A stretch of DNA of 46,466 nt from Legionella drancourtii LLAP12 (GTDB lineage: Bacteria; Pseudomonadota; Gammaproteobacteria; Legionellales; Legionellaceae). The notes beneath the pieces were generated by a model. It saw nothing but the letters and a program-made list of their open reading frames with translations. It was not told the origin of the DNA and ran no database searches. Made by a program: the position numbers and the translations under genes. The DNA lies in NCBI RefSeq assembly GCF_000162755.2, contig NZ_JH413811.1, positions 10,058 to 56,523 on the forward strand, in the 5' to 3' direction. Shown piece by piece: positions 26,664-34,671 of this stretch; the first letter of the stretch is position 1, and the number at the start of each line of letters is the position of its first letter.

Positions 26664-27281
26664 TATTAGTACTCCATTACGTTAATGTTATTAATCTATG
26701 ATTATAGTACACATTGCCTGTAGTGCTTTATTCTGGACACAATAACCCAAGGTGATAGAACTTTAAGCTTATTCTAACAAGCTGATTCGCCATGCATTGT
26801 AGGCTGAGCTATAAAGCCAGCAGCCCATTTAAGCCTAACGAACCAATCAATAAAAAGAGCATCTATCAACCAAAATTTCCTTTTTTGAAAAAATCGATTT
26901 GAAATTTGGCTTATTCTCAAAAAAACAATATATGTTTAAAATACACAACCAAGGTGCCTTATTTTTCGGCTAAAACACATAAATCGACACCAAAAATGAT
27001 TTCAGCTGCGAATTACTAGGATGCGAGCCATCTATTTCCGGCATGCGGACTCCGAACGAGCAACGCATAGACCAGCACCAGTGACTAACCATCAGAAAGA
27101 TTTACTACGCGCCTTCCTTAGCCCCCAATGAGTCGATTTTCTGTGCTCCGATGCGCACATACTTGATGTATGCTCCGCTTAGCCGCTCAAAAATCAACCT
27201 ATTTGGACTCAATCTAGCAAAAGGTCAACAGCCTCTAAAAGATTGACAAAATCAACAGCCAAACTTTATTAGGAGTTTTTA
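26664..27281. other. Gene-free spacer with repeat-like words
   Basis: I find no coding sequence in these 618 bases. Around 26797-26842 is a GTAGGCTGAGC...GCCAGCAGCCC...GCCTAACG stretch of REP type. Around 27210-27235, CAACCTATTTGGACTCAATC followed by AAAAGGTCAACAG resembles the right half of the elements at 5816 and 13586. TCAACAGCC then repeats just before the next gene. Confidence 0.4.
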
Positions 27282-28136
27282 ATGATTAACAATGAACTTA
27301 TTAAATCAATAAAACCATTTAATGGTCATGTCCTTTTAACCATTTACCCTGGATCAAGAATGAAATTATCATTATTTGCTTTTAAATTAGATAAAACTGA
27401 ATATGGCAATGCTTTTTACAGTGAGAAAGGCTATTTGGAATTGCACAGTATAGAGGCTGTGAAAAAATTTCTTAATGTTAATTCAAGCCATTTAAATGAA
27501 GCGCTTCGCCAAAGTATTCTGGAAGATGCGCAACTTTATTTTAATAATCCACATTCAAATAATACCGAAAATCGCCGATTATCCTTTTTCCATGCGACAC
27601 AAGAAAAAATTCCGCTCACTAAGCTACAACATATGAGTGAATGGGTCAAAAAGTATTATCCCCCTCACCAGCTTCCACCACTAATGGATGCTTTTAATAA
27701 TGTTTTTTCTATACTTCTCCCAGCCGTAAAAAGAAAGAAACTTCCTAATAGTCCGTTTTTTGAAGTATTTGAGTTAGAAGGGACAATTAAAATCGACTCA
27801 TTAACCAATGTTATAGGCAAAGCGTGGAGTGACTTCTATAAATTTCAGCTTCTTGTCCATACAGCAGTTAATTTCCCAGGGAATGACTTAAAAAAAATTG
27901 CTATGAATCCACAATCTCTTGGGAAAGAATGGGATCTTCTAAATAAAGAAAAATTTATCTCCGTACTTGAACATTGGTTACAATCTATTCTAGATACTAA
28001 AATCAATCCCGTTGATGACCAAGAATTATCTGCAGAGGAACTGGATAAATTGCAAAAAGAAGTAAAATTCATTCAAGATGCATTTCATGAACTGAAAAAT
28101 GAACCCGTTACAAGTACGTATAATCTAAGCCTATAA
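27282..28136 (+). CDS. Hypothetical protein, possible effector (284 aa)
   Basis: I do not recognise this protein. It is soluble, mixed alpha/beta and Lys/Asn-rich, with no signal peptide or membrane segment. Notable features are the strand-rich N-terminus (NGHVLLTIYPGSRMKLSLFA), a central helical region, and an acidic helix near the C-terminus (ELSAEELDKLQKEVKF) that could serve as an E-block-like translocation signal. A strong AGGAGTTTTTA ribosome site precedes the ATG. It ends in a spacer with two hairpins and faces a convergent MerR-type gene. Confidence 0.6.
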   Translation: MINNELIKSIKPFNGHVLLTIYPGSRMKLSLFAFKLDKTEYGNAFYSEKGYLELHSIEAVKKFLNVNSSHLNEALRQSILEDAQLYFNNPHSNNTENRRLSFFHATQEKIPLTKLQHMSEWVKKYYPPHQLPPLMDAFNNVFSILLPAVKRKKLPNSPFFEVFELEGTIKIDSLTNVIGKAWSDFYKFQLLVHTAVNFPGNDLKKIAMNPQSLGKEWDLLNKEKFISVLEHWLQSILDTKINPVDDQELSAEELDKLQKEVKFIQDAFHELKNEPVTSTYNLSL

Positions 28137-28184
28137 AATGCAAAACCAGAGTCAGCGTTTTAGGCTCTGGTGCTAAATGAAGTG

Positions 28185-28225
28185 CAGCTCAACACGATGG
28201 AGGTCACTTCGCCATCGTTGGGCTG
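28185..28225. terminator. Long imperfect hairpin between convergent genes
   Basis: CAGCTCAACACGATGG at 28185-28200 pairs, with a two-base bulge and one wobble, with CCATCGTTGGGCTG at 28212-28225. A smaller stem, CCAGAG/CTCTGG, lies at 28146-28170. The plus-strand tail is CGCAAAAAAGC, so on the minus strand the stem is preceded by a T run and not followed by one. It is placed between the stops at 28136 and 28272. Confidence 0.45.
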
Positions 28226-28271
28226 CGCAAAAAAGCTCCGTACTAACCTTTTAATCTATTTGCAAAATACC

Positions 28272-29033
28272 CTAGTTTAACTTTTCCTTTGCATAGATTT
28301 TCATCGCCTCAACTAAAAATTCCACTAAATTTGGATGATAGCTTGTATAGAAATTTCTAAAATCGGGATGTTCCAGATACATTTGGCCAAGTCCTATATA
28401 ACTCGTTTTTGTAGGAACCCAAAAATTTTTTACCCAGTCATAATGTTTTTGTATTAAATCCTGAACTTCATGAGCATCTGGTTTAGCCTGATTAAGCATT
28501 GCATTAACAAGTCCTTGACTAATGATCTCACCTTCATTTTTATGTACGTCCCAATCACTTTTTTTCCAATGACTAATATTTTTCCAGCTAGTATTAATTT
28601 CTTCTTGAGTCATTGTGCCTTTCTTAATTAAGTAATGTTCGTACTCTTGTTGTTTTTGAACATCAAATCCTTCATACATTTCGATATCACTCATGATTAC
28701 ATTTCCTCTTATATGGGCAATGGTTTTATCAATGGTATTGATAAGAACCGCTGTTTTTTCAAATTGTTCTAAAAGAATAGATTTATGAGCTGTTAATGCT
28801 TCAAGTTTATCAAAGCCATCACTCTTAATTATTCTCCGTATGTCATTTAGAGGAAATCCAAGTTCACGAAAAAATAAAATTTGCTGTAAAATTAAAAGTT
28901 GTTCCTCTCCATAATAACGATAATTATTATCACCATAGAACGCAGGCTTTAATAAATCGATCTCATCGTAAAAGCGCAGTGTACGCGAACTAACTCCCGA
29001 AATTTTAGCTAATTGTTTTACCGTGTAATGCAT
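28272..29033 (-). CDS. MerR-family regulator with TipAS-type ligand domain
   Basis: The 253-residue protein has an N-terminal MerR winged-helix domain (HYTVKQLAKISGVSSRTLRF, then NNYRYYGEEQLLILQQILFF) and a dimerisation helix at about 75-110. From about 125 to the end it has a TipAS-like antibiotic-binding domain (SQGLVNAMLNQ, KHYDWVKNFW, YIGLGQMYLEHPDFRNFY). TipA-like activators bind drugs and switch on their own promoter by untwisting a long spacer. The ATG at 29033 follows GAGGAAAG, better than the upstream alternative. A promoter with a 19-bp spacer lies just upstream (29061-29091). No obvious efflux or target gene is adjacent, so it may chiefly regulate itself. Confidence 0.88.
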   Translation of the reverse strand: MHYTVKQLAKISGVSSRTLRFYDEIDLLKPAFYGDNNYRYYGEEQLLILQQILFFRELGFPLNDIRRIIKSDGFDKLEALTAHKSILLEQFEKTAVLINTIDKTIAHIRGNVIMSDIEMYEGFDVQKQQEYEHYLIKKGTMTQEEINTSWKNISHWKKSDWDVHKNEGEIISQGLVNAMLNQAKPDAHEVQDLIQKHYDWVKNFWVPTKTSYIGLGQMYLEHPDFRNFYTSYHPNLVEFLVEAMKIYAKEKLN

Positions 29034-29060
29034 ATTTCTTTCCTCAAATTGACAAAACAC

Positions 29061-29091
29061 ACAATAAGGGATTACGTAACGGAAAGGTCAA
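29061..29091 (-). promoter_or_regulatory. MerR-type promoter with 19-bp spacer
   Basis: On the minus strand TTGACC (29091-29086) and TATTGT (29066-29061) are separated by 19 bases, the extended spacer that MerR regulators act on. The spacer contains the palindrome TTACGTAA near its centre, a plausible operator. It lies immediately upstream of the TipA-like gene, consistent with autoregulation. Confidence 0.6.
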
Positions 29092-29113
29092 TAAGAACAT
29101 TAACTTTTTTTAT

Positions 29114-29962
29114 TTAAATAGTTTTACTTACGCCAGGTGGTTTGGGATCAGGTTCTATTGATTCTTCAAAAACGATTGGATTGGACTCTGTAAATTCGGA
29201 ATTGCCGTATTGACCAATATTTTGTTTTTTGCCATGAAAACGATAATTGACGTAATCCAAATGATGCTGAAATTTTTCAATACTGTAATGAAACAGTTGC
29301 AAAAAACCATCCAGCAATTGGACTAAACTATTGCGGTAGGCACTTCTAGGCTGGTGGGAATGCCCTTCAAACTGTAACCAGGTATACGTTTTCCCTTCTC
29401 TAGTTACTTTTCCCATAACCAGTTCATTAAAAATTAACTCCGCACGCACAGAATAATCTGGTGTTCCTTTATTAAAATCATCCAGAGCCTCTTGCTCAAT
29501 GGTTGCTTGATTTTGTTCATTCTTATGTTGCGCAACATATTTGGCAATTTTTTCGTTTTTATAATGAGAACTAAAACGCTTAAAAAGACTCATATGCTTA
29601 TTTAAATTATCCAAAAATGCGCCATCATCTTCAATACGAACATGTGCTCCAGTAAATAGATGTGATATTAAGGATTTAGAGTGCGATTTATATTGGTTTT
29701 GCTCTGACAGCGCTTCAATCGCATTTAAAATCACTAAAGTAGCTTGTAGTGCATTAAGTGCTGGAAGATGGAGTCTTTTTTTAGGATCAAAATTCTTTGT
29801 TTCTTTTGGCAACCATGTGCGAATCTCCTCAACATTTTTCAGGACTGCCTTTTTAATTAATTCATCATTAGAGTCATTTAATAATGAATTAATTTTTTGC
29901 ACTATCTCAGTATATAATAACTCGAAATTTTGAGACTCATGGACTACTCTAGCTGTCGTCAT
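29114..29962 (-). CDS. Hypothetical protein, possible effector (282 aa)
   Basis: I do not recognise the family. I place the start at the ATG at 29960-29962, behind an AAGGAG ribosome site. The protein is soluble and helical, with a conserved-looking central block (TYTWLQFEGHSHQPRSAYRN followed by LVQLLDGFLQLFHYSIEKF) rich in His and aromatic residues. The C-terminus is acidic and Pro-rich (IVFEESIEPDPKPPG), similar to effector tails. No signal peptide is seen. It lies upstream of the MerR-type gene on the same strand, with that gene's own promoter between. Confidence 0.6.
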   Translation of the reverse strand: MTTARVVHESQNFELLYTEIVQKINSLLNDSNDELIKKAVLKNVEEIRTWLPKETKNFDPKKRLHLPALNALQATLVILNAIEALSEQNQYKSHSKSLISHLFTGAHVRIEDDGAFLDNLNKHMSLFKRFSSHYKNEKIAKYVAQHKNEQNQATIEQEALDDFNKGTPDYSVRAELIFNELVMGKVTREGKTYTWLQFEGHSHQPRSAYRNSLVQLLDGFLQLFHYSIEKFQHHLDYVNYRFHGKKQNIGQYGNSEFTESNPIVFEESIEPDPKPPGVSKTI

Positions 29963-30154
29963 TGGGAACTCCTTCACACTTAATTCTAACTTATAGAAAT
30001 ACCCCGGTAATTAATTATATCACAATGATCTCTTTATGAGCACATAACCTGTGCTATCATATGCGGCTTCTTGTGAACGAACTGTTTAAAATTATACCTA
30101 ACCATCAAGAATCAATCGTTTATTGATTGTAAAAAAACACTCTAAGGAATTTTA

Positions 30155-30828
30155 ATGCGATTAAAAAAACTTACGTCAACTACTAAATATTCTAGTAAAT
30201 TTCGTTTTCCTTCTATTACCGATCCAGTGTTCATTCCTCTCAAATCCTTAATCAAGCAAAACACTCGGCTAGACCGCTTGTAACACAAAATAGATCGACC
30301 AAGAAAAAATCGTGGTGGTCCAATGTTGCCATAGGTGGCTCAGGAGCGCTGGGAACGTACATGCTTTTAGAATATTTAAAATCGAAAACACCAGAAATGG
30401 CTATTCAAGACACACAAGAAAAAAAAGAATCAAAGCCATCAATTACCTTACCTCCGAAAAAAATAGCATCAATACCCTCGCCAACCACTGCAGGCTATTT
30501 TACTAAATCATCGCAGCAAGTAGTGAATTTACACCTCTCTTTAAACATCAATGAAGTAGCTAAAGCGCTAGAGGTTCCAGCGAAGAAAATACGCAAAATT
30601 CAACAAGGTTCATCTGAAGGCATAGATATTGTTTTTAAACCAAGTTTTAATGATTTTGAGTGCCTAAAAAAGATTTCTAACGAGCTCAAACAACATGATG
30701 TTGAAAACAGGTATTCACAATATGTAGATAAACATAAATTGGAGATCCGAGCCGAGGGAGTTGAAGATTTTGTTAAGTTTGTCAATAAAAGGAATGGTAA
30801 GGATAATAATCCCAGTTGTTCACCTTAA
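30155..30828 (+). pseudogene. Hypothetical gene split by a -1 frameshift near its 5' end
   Basis: ATG at 30155 with a good AAGGAATT ribosome site opens MRLKKLTSTTKYSSKFRFPS and ends at TAA 30281. The next frame is open from about 30199 and reads LNQAKHSARPLVTQNRSTKK, then a possible membrane segment (WWSNVAIGGSGALGTYMLLE), and on to the stop at 30828. The later frame has no usable start before 30361, so a shift between 30199 and 30281 is needed to join them (about 224 residues). The C-terminal half has EVAKALEVPAKKIRKIQQG and is otherwise unrecognised. It is either a recent pseudogene, a base error, or (less likely) programmed -1 shifting. Confidence 0.55.
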
Positions 30829-30877
30829 TATTCATCAATATAGTAAACGCGGCATGCTTCCTAAGCATTTGGATAAT

Positions 30878-30903
30878 CCCGGATTATACTGCGCTAATCC
30901 GGG
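30878..30903. repeat. Perfect 9-bp inverted repeat
   Basis: CCCGGATTA at 30878-30886, loop TACTGCGC, and TAATCCGGG at 30895-30903. It is REP-like and resembles the CCGGATTA...GCGC words repeated in many gammaproteobacterial spacers. It follows the broken gene that ends at 30828. Confidence 0.55.
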
Positions 30904-30954
30904 TTACGATCCGGTGTATCATGAACGTCTTATCCATCATGTTAATGACCCTCT

Positions 30955-30975
30955 CTCCCTTCGGGGCGAAGGGAG
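30955..30975. terminator. GC-rich 9-bp hairpin at the end of the flagellar cluster
   Basis: CTCCCTTCG, loop GGG, and CGAAGGGAG form a perfect stem. The plus-strand tail is GCGGTTTAATTT, a weak T-tract, so it could end plus-strand transcription. On the minus strand it lies about 95 bases past the DUF2802 stop, without a T-tract. Confidence 0.45.
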
Positions 30976-31068
30976 GCGGTTTAATTTGATGCCTCTGGTC
31001 ATTTGACCTAATCTGAGGGCTAGCAGATTATTCAGCCCCAAACAGCATTGAGGAAAATGGCGCTGCAA

Positions 31069-31470
31069 TTAGATTGTTTTCATCGCTGCGCGATAAGATT
31101 GCAAATTCATGAGAAATTCTGCTTCCGCAGGAGAAAGGTGACAGCTATCTACGATTTCATCGCGATTACCACCCATTTCTAATATTTTCATTGCGTGTTG
31201 GTAGCCACCATCATTATCACGCTTATTTTCTAGACCTTGTAACTGATTATCCATGCTTACTAATTGCGCATTCACCTCTTTCAATTGCTTGGAAAATAAC
31301 AAGTCTGCATGAATCAAAACTGGATGATCTTTGGCAATTTGCTCAACGGATTTCGCCAGACTATCTAGTTTAGCCTGAAAGGCGATCATTTTTTTATGCT
31401 GGCTCCATAAAAAATTACCAATCAATACAAAAACAACTACGTTTAAACTCAAAATAATGCTATTTATCAT
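31069..31470 (-). CDS. DUF2802 family protein
   Basis: The 133-residue protein has an N-terminal transmembrane anchor (about 3-22, SIILSLNVVVFVLIGNFLW), a coiled coil about 28-88 and a C-terminal helix-turn-helix-like DUF2802 segment (AMKILEMGGNRDEIVDSCHL then SPAEAEFLMNLQ). In Pseudomonas a DUF2802 gene closes the chemotaxis/motCD operon. Here it follows the motor pair directly, its ATG overlapping the MotD-type stop by four bases (ATGA). A link to flagellar function is inferred from this position; the molecular role is unknown. Confidence 0.85.
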   Translation of the reverse strand: MINSIILSLNVVVFVLIGNFLWSQHKKMIAFQAKLDSLAKSVEQIAKDHPVLIHADLLFSKQLKEVNAQLVSMDNQLQGLENKRDNDGGYQHAMKILEMGGNRDEIVDSCHLSPAEAEFLMNLQSYRAAMKTI

Positions 31471-32234
31471 TTTATTTCCTTATCTCCTACGACAACACTA
31501 TGAGCCTGCTTACTTAATGCGGGATTAAGAAGGCGCTTTGTTTTCCTATTTACTGCAATTATTATACTGACCCTACGATTTAACGCCCTTCCTACATCAG
31601 TAACATTATCAGCTATAGGATATTGATCACCATAACCAGTCACCATAATACGATGTGAATCAATACCGTACGCATTTAAAACACGGCCTACTGAAGCAGC
31701 ACGTGTTGCGGATAGTTCCCAGTTTGATGGATATTGTGGCGTTTCTATTGGCACGTTATCAGTATAACCTTCAATAGAAACAATAGCATGAGATTTTTTA
31801 AGTTTTCCTGCTATTTGCATTAGTTTAACCAAAGCCTCTGCTTTTAGATCCGCATCACCTGAGCCAAATAAAGCACCTGATTTAATATCAAGCTCAATCC
31901 ATCCTTTCTGACGATTAATTTTGTAATTCTGGTCTTCCAATTCAGATAAAGATTGGTTTATATCATCCAAACCATCTTGAAATTTTCCATAAACTTTTTT
32001 AGTATGTGGACCATCTTTTATATCTTCAGTAGACTGTTCGCTGTTTTCTTGAGCCTTTTTATTAAACGCCGTGTTCATCCCTTCAGAAAGTGATTTATAC
32101 TTTGACGTATTTAATGAAGAAATAGCGTACATCACCACAAAAAATGCAAACAACAAAGTAATAAAATCAGCATAGGATACAATCCAACGATGATGATCTA
32201 CATGTTCCTCAACTTTCCGTTTTCTTGATCTCAT
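31467..32234 (-). CDS. motD: Flagellar stator protein MotB/MotD
   Basis: This is the peptidoglycan-anchored stator subunit. At 255 residues it has one transmembrane helix (about 18-40, WIVSYADFITLLFAFFVVMY) with the proton-carrying Asp23 in YADF. A linker and a C-terminal OmpA-like domain follow (SIEGYTDNVPI, NWELSATRAASVGRVL). I choose the ATG at 32234 over a TTG at 32255. It still overlaps the upstream motor gene by 26 bases, which implies translational coupling. The pairing after fliA and the DUF2802 neighbour suggest the MotC/MotD type of Pseudomonas rather than the enterobacterial MotA/MotB type; symbols are by analogy. Confidence 0.9.
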   Translation of the reverse strand: MRSRKRKVEEHVDHHRWIVSYADFITLLFAFFVVMYAISSLNTSKYKSLSEGMNTAFNKKAQENSEQSTEDIKDGPHTKKVYGKFQDGLDDINQSLSELEDQNYKINRQKGWIELDIKSGALFGSGDADLKAEALVKLMQIAGKLKKSHAIVSIEGYTDNVPIETPQYPSNWELSATRAASVGRVLNAYGIDSHRIMVTGYGDQYPIADNVTDVGRALNRRVSIIIAVNRKTKRLLNPALSKQAHSVVVGDKEIK

Positions 32235-32985
32235 TTTTCTTCTGCTGTTGTCCAAAATTATTAAGTTTTAATAGCAAAATACCAGGGCTTTCACTACCAG
32301 CAATAGAAACCATGCCTTCAACTATCATTTCGTCGTAATGAACCTGGCGCGCAATACACGCTTTTAGTTTATTAGCTATGGGTAAAAAAACCAGATTAGC
32401 CATTCCAACACCATAGACAGTTGCCACAAAAGCGACAGCAATACCAACACCTAATTCACTCGGCTCTGCCAAATGACGCATTACCTGAATCAAACCCAAC
32501 ACGGCACCAAGAATACCTATAGTAGGACTATATCCCCCCATACTTTCAAAAACTTGTGCCGCGTGTAAATCATGGGATTCTACGCGATCAATCTCGGCTT
32601 CAAGAACTTGTCGTATGGTTTGCTTGTCAACACCAATCACAAGTAGCTCTAATCCTTTATTAACCAATGGTGTTTTTTCAGTTTCTAAATGGTTTTCTAA
32701 AGAAAGCATTCCTAGTTGGCGTGCTTTTCGTGCCAGTTCAAACATTCGTGTTCGGCATGCCTCAAAATCTAATTGAGGAGGTTTGAATATCCAAGGTAGA
32801 ATTTTAAAAGCCCTGACAAAAGTATGTCTTGATGTTTGCACCAAAACAGCGCCAAGAGTCCCGCCTAAAACAATGAGTAAAGCAGAAAAATTCATTAATG
32901 AATGAATGTTGCCACCTTCAATCATTTGTCCAACAAAAATCGCTAAAAAACTGGTCACTAGACCAAGAAATGTTAATGCATCCAT
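32209..32985 (-). CDS. motC: Flagellar stator protein MotA/MotC
   Basis: This is the proton-channel stator subunit that works with the MotB-type partner. The 258-residue protein has four transmembrane helices, around 3-22, 32-52, 150-170 and 180-202. The cytoplasmic loop has charged residues (QVLEAEIDRVESHD) that contact FliG in homologues. The conserved Pro in GGYSPTIGILGAVLGLIQVM is present. It starts eight bases after the fliA stop and overlaps the next gene. L. pneumophila is known to carry a motor pair next to fliA, and this fits. Confidence 0.92.
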   Translation of the reverse strand: MDALTFLGLVTSFLAIFVGQMIEGGNIHSLMNFSALLIVLGGTLGAVLVQTSRHTFVRAFKILPWIFKPPQLDFEACRTRMFELARKARQLGMLSLENHLETEKTPLVNKGLELLVIGVDKQTIRQVLEAEIDRVESHDLHAAQVFESMGGYSPTIGILGAVLGLIQVMRHLAEPSELGVGIAVAFVATVYGVGMANLVFLPIANKLKACIARQVHYDEMIVEGMVSIAGSESPGILLLKLNNFGQQQKKNEIKKTES

Positions 32986-32993
32986 ACTATTTA

Positions 32994-33710
32994 CTATTCC
33001 GGTAACCGTGATTTAATACGGTGTGTTGCCTGACTAAGAATTTGTGAAACACGCGATTCACTTACTCCTAGAACCTCCCCAATTTCTTTTAAGTTCAAAT
33101 CATGTTCATAATACAAAGACAAAACCATTTGTTCTTTATGGGGTAACCCTTTAATAACCTCAGCTAAACGGTTCATTAAATCACTATGAAACACATTTGC
33201 ATGAGGTTCAGTGGAGGATTGTCCTTCTTCTCCATGCAAAGCATCATCCGTAACACCTAAATCCTCAAAACCATACAAATGACTACTGGCCGAATCTTGC
33301 AGCATTTCATGATATTCAGTCAATGAGATGCCAATTTCAGCCGCGATTTCAAAATCTTTAGCTTCACGCCCGAGTCTATGTTCAACATGTTTTACTGCTT
33401 CAGAAATCATTCTTGAGTTGCGATAGACTGAACGCGGCACCCAATCATTCCTTCTGACTTCATCGAGCATGTAGCCTCTAATGCGAATCCCGGCATAAGT
33501 CTCAAATGAGGCACCTTTAGACGAATCATAATGTCTCGTTGCCTCCAAAAGGCCAAGCATCCCCGCTTGTATTAAATCATCAAGTTGAACACTTTGTGGT
33601 AAACGCCCTAACAAATGATGGGCTATGCGTTTTACCAACAAAGCATGATTCTTTACCAGCGTTTCCTGGATTTGCTGATTTACTTTGCTATAGGCAGCCA
33701 AAGCATCCAC
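32994..33710 (-). CDS. fliA: Flagellar sigma factor sigma-28
   Basis: FliA directs RNA polymerase to late flagellar genes such as flagellin and, in Legionella, also couples motility to virulence traits. The 238-residue protein has region 2 (DDLIQAGMLGLLEATRHYD, FETYAGIRIRGYMLDEVRRN, DWVPRSV), region 3 (EAKDFEIAAEIGISLTEYHE) and region 4 with its helix-turn-helix (NLKEIGEVLGVSESRVSQIL). The start is a GTG with GGAGAG upstream. It follows flhG by 88 bases, and the motor genes follow it immediately. Confidence 0.97.
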   Translation of the reverse strand: MDALAAYSKVNQQIQETLVKNHALLVKRIAHHLLGRLPQSVQLDDLIQAGMLGLLEATRHYDSSKGASFETYAGIRIRGYMLDEVRRNDWVPRSVYRNSRMISEAVKHVEHRLGREAKDFEIAAEIGISLTEYHEMLQDSASSHLYGFEDLGVTDDALHGEEGQSSTEPHANVFHSDLMNRLAEVIKGLPHKEQMVLSLYYEHDLNLKEIGEVLGVSESRVSQILSQATHRIKSRLPE

Positions 33711-33798
33711 AATACTCTCCTTATCACAACTAGTCAGTTAAAGAACTCTATCTTTAGTATGCAGAGATAAAGCTCCAAAGTGAATAGTGATGCAGCTT

Positions 33799-34671
33799 TT
33801 ATAATTCTTCATCCATTACTAAACGCTCTAAAAAGAAACTTGTATTGCCACCTAGCGAAGACTTAAACGGCCATGAGGATACACCTGCAGCTATGCCCCT
33901 AATTGCAGCAGCAGCATGTGAATCCGGGTAAGCCATTAATACCGGTTTTTGACTTTTTACTGCTTTATGTACGTGTTCATCAAACGGTATCGCTCCTAAA
34001 TAGTCTAGCTTAACATCAAGAAATTGCTCGGAAACTCGGAATAATTTATTAAATAAATCTTTGCCATCTTTTTCAGATCGAACCATATTGGCAACAATAT
34101 GAAAATTAGACCATCCGTATCGCTTACTCATGACCTTAATCAAGGCATAAGCATCAGTTAATGAAGTTGGCTCATCGCAGACCACAACCAACAATTCTTG
34201 CGCAGATCGGGTGAAACTTAACACTGTTTCAGAAATCCCCGCCGCAGTATCAATAATCATATAATCCAAGCCTTCGGTGAGCTCATTAAATGCATCAATA
34301 ATTCCCGCATGTTGGCGTAAACCCAGTTGTGCCATAAACTCGGTTCCTGATGCGGCAGGTATTATTTTCAGACCATTTGGACCTTGTAAAATAATATCAT
34401 TTAGATGGCAGGCACCTTGGATCACATGAGAAAGATCATATTTAGTATGCAAGCCAAGCATAATATCGATATTTCCTAGCCCTAAATCAGCATCGAGCAA
34501 CATGACTTTATTGCCCCCCTGAGCCAAAGTAACGGCTAAATTGACCGAAACATTACTTTTGCCTACACCACCTTTTCCGGCCGTGACTGCAATTACTTTT
34601 ACAGGCTTAGTACGGGACAAATTTCTCAGGCCAGCGGCCTGATCATTCATGCTATCATCAGCTTTCCACAT
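33799..34671 (-). CDS. flhG: Flagellar number regulator FlhG/FleN (MinD-like ATPase)
   Basis: FlhG limits flagellar number by stimulating FlhF and, in polar flagellates, by restraining the master regulator FleQ. I choose the ATG at 34671 (GGGAGAG upstream), giving 290 residues; longer starts read through flhF tandem repeats. Near the N-terminus is the conserved DQAAGLRNL helix that activates the FlhF GTPase. The deviant Walker A KGGVGKSNVSVNL, LLDADLGLGNIDI and IIDTAAGI follow. A C-terminal membrane-binding amphipathic helix is plausible. It overlaps the flhF 3' end by 14 bases. Confidence 0.93.
   Translation of the reverse strand: MWKADDSMNDQAAGLRNLSRTKPVKVIAVTAGKGGVGKSNVSVNLAVTLAQGGNKVMLLDADLGLGNIDIMLGLHTKYDLSHVIQGACHLNDIILQGPNGLKIIPAASGTEFMAQLGLRQHAGIIDAFNELTEGLDYMIIDTAAGISETVLSFTRSAQELLVVVCDEPTSLTDAYALIKVMSKRYGWSNFHIVANMVRSEKDGKDLFNKLFRVSEQFLDVKLDYLGAIPFDEHVHKAVKSQKPVLMAYPDSHAAAAIRGIAAGVSSWPFKSSLGGNTSFFLERLVMDEEL

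Noticed and set aside
30761-31006. Plus-strand open frame of 81 codons
   Set aside because: It crosses two intergenic hairpins (30878-30903 and 30955-30975) and starts inside the 3' end of another gene.
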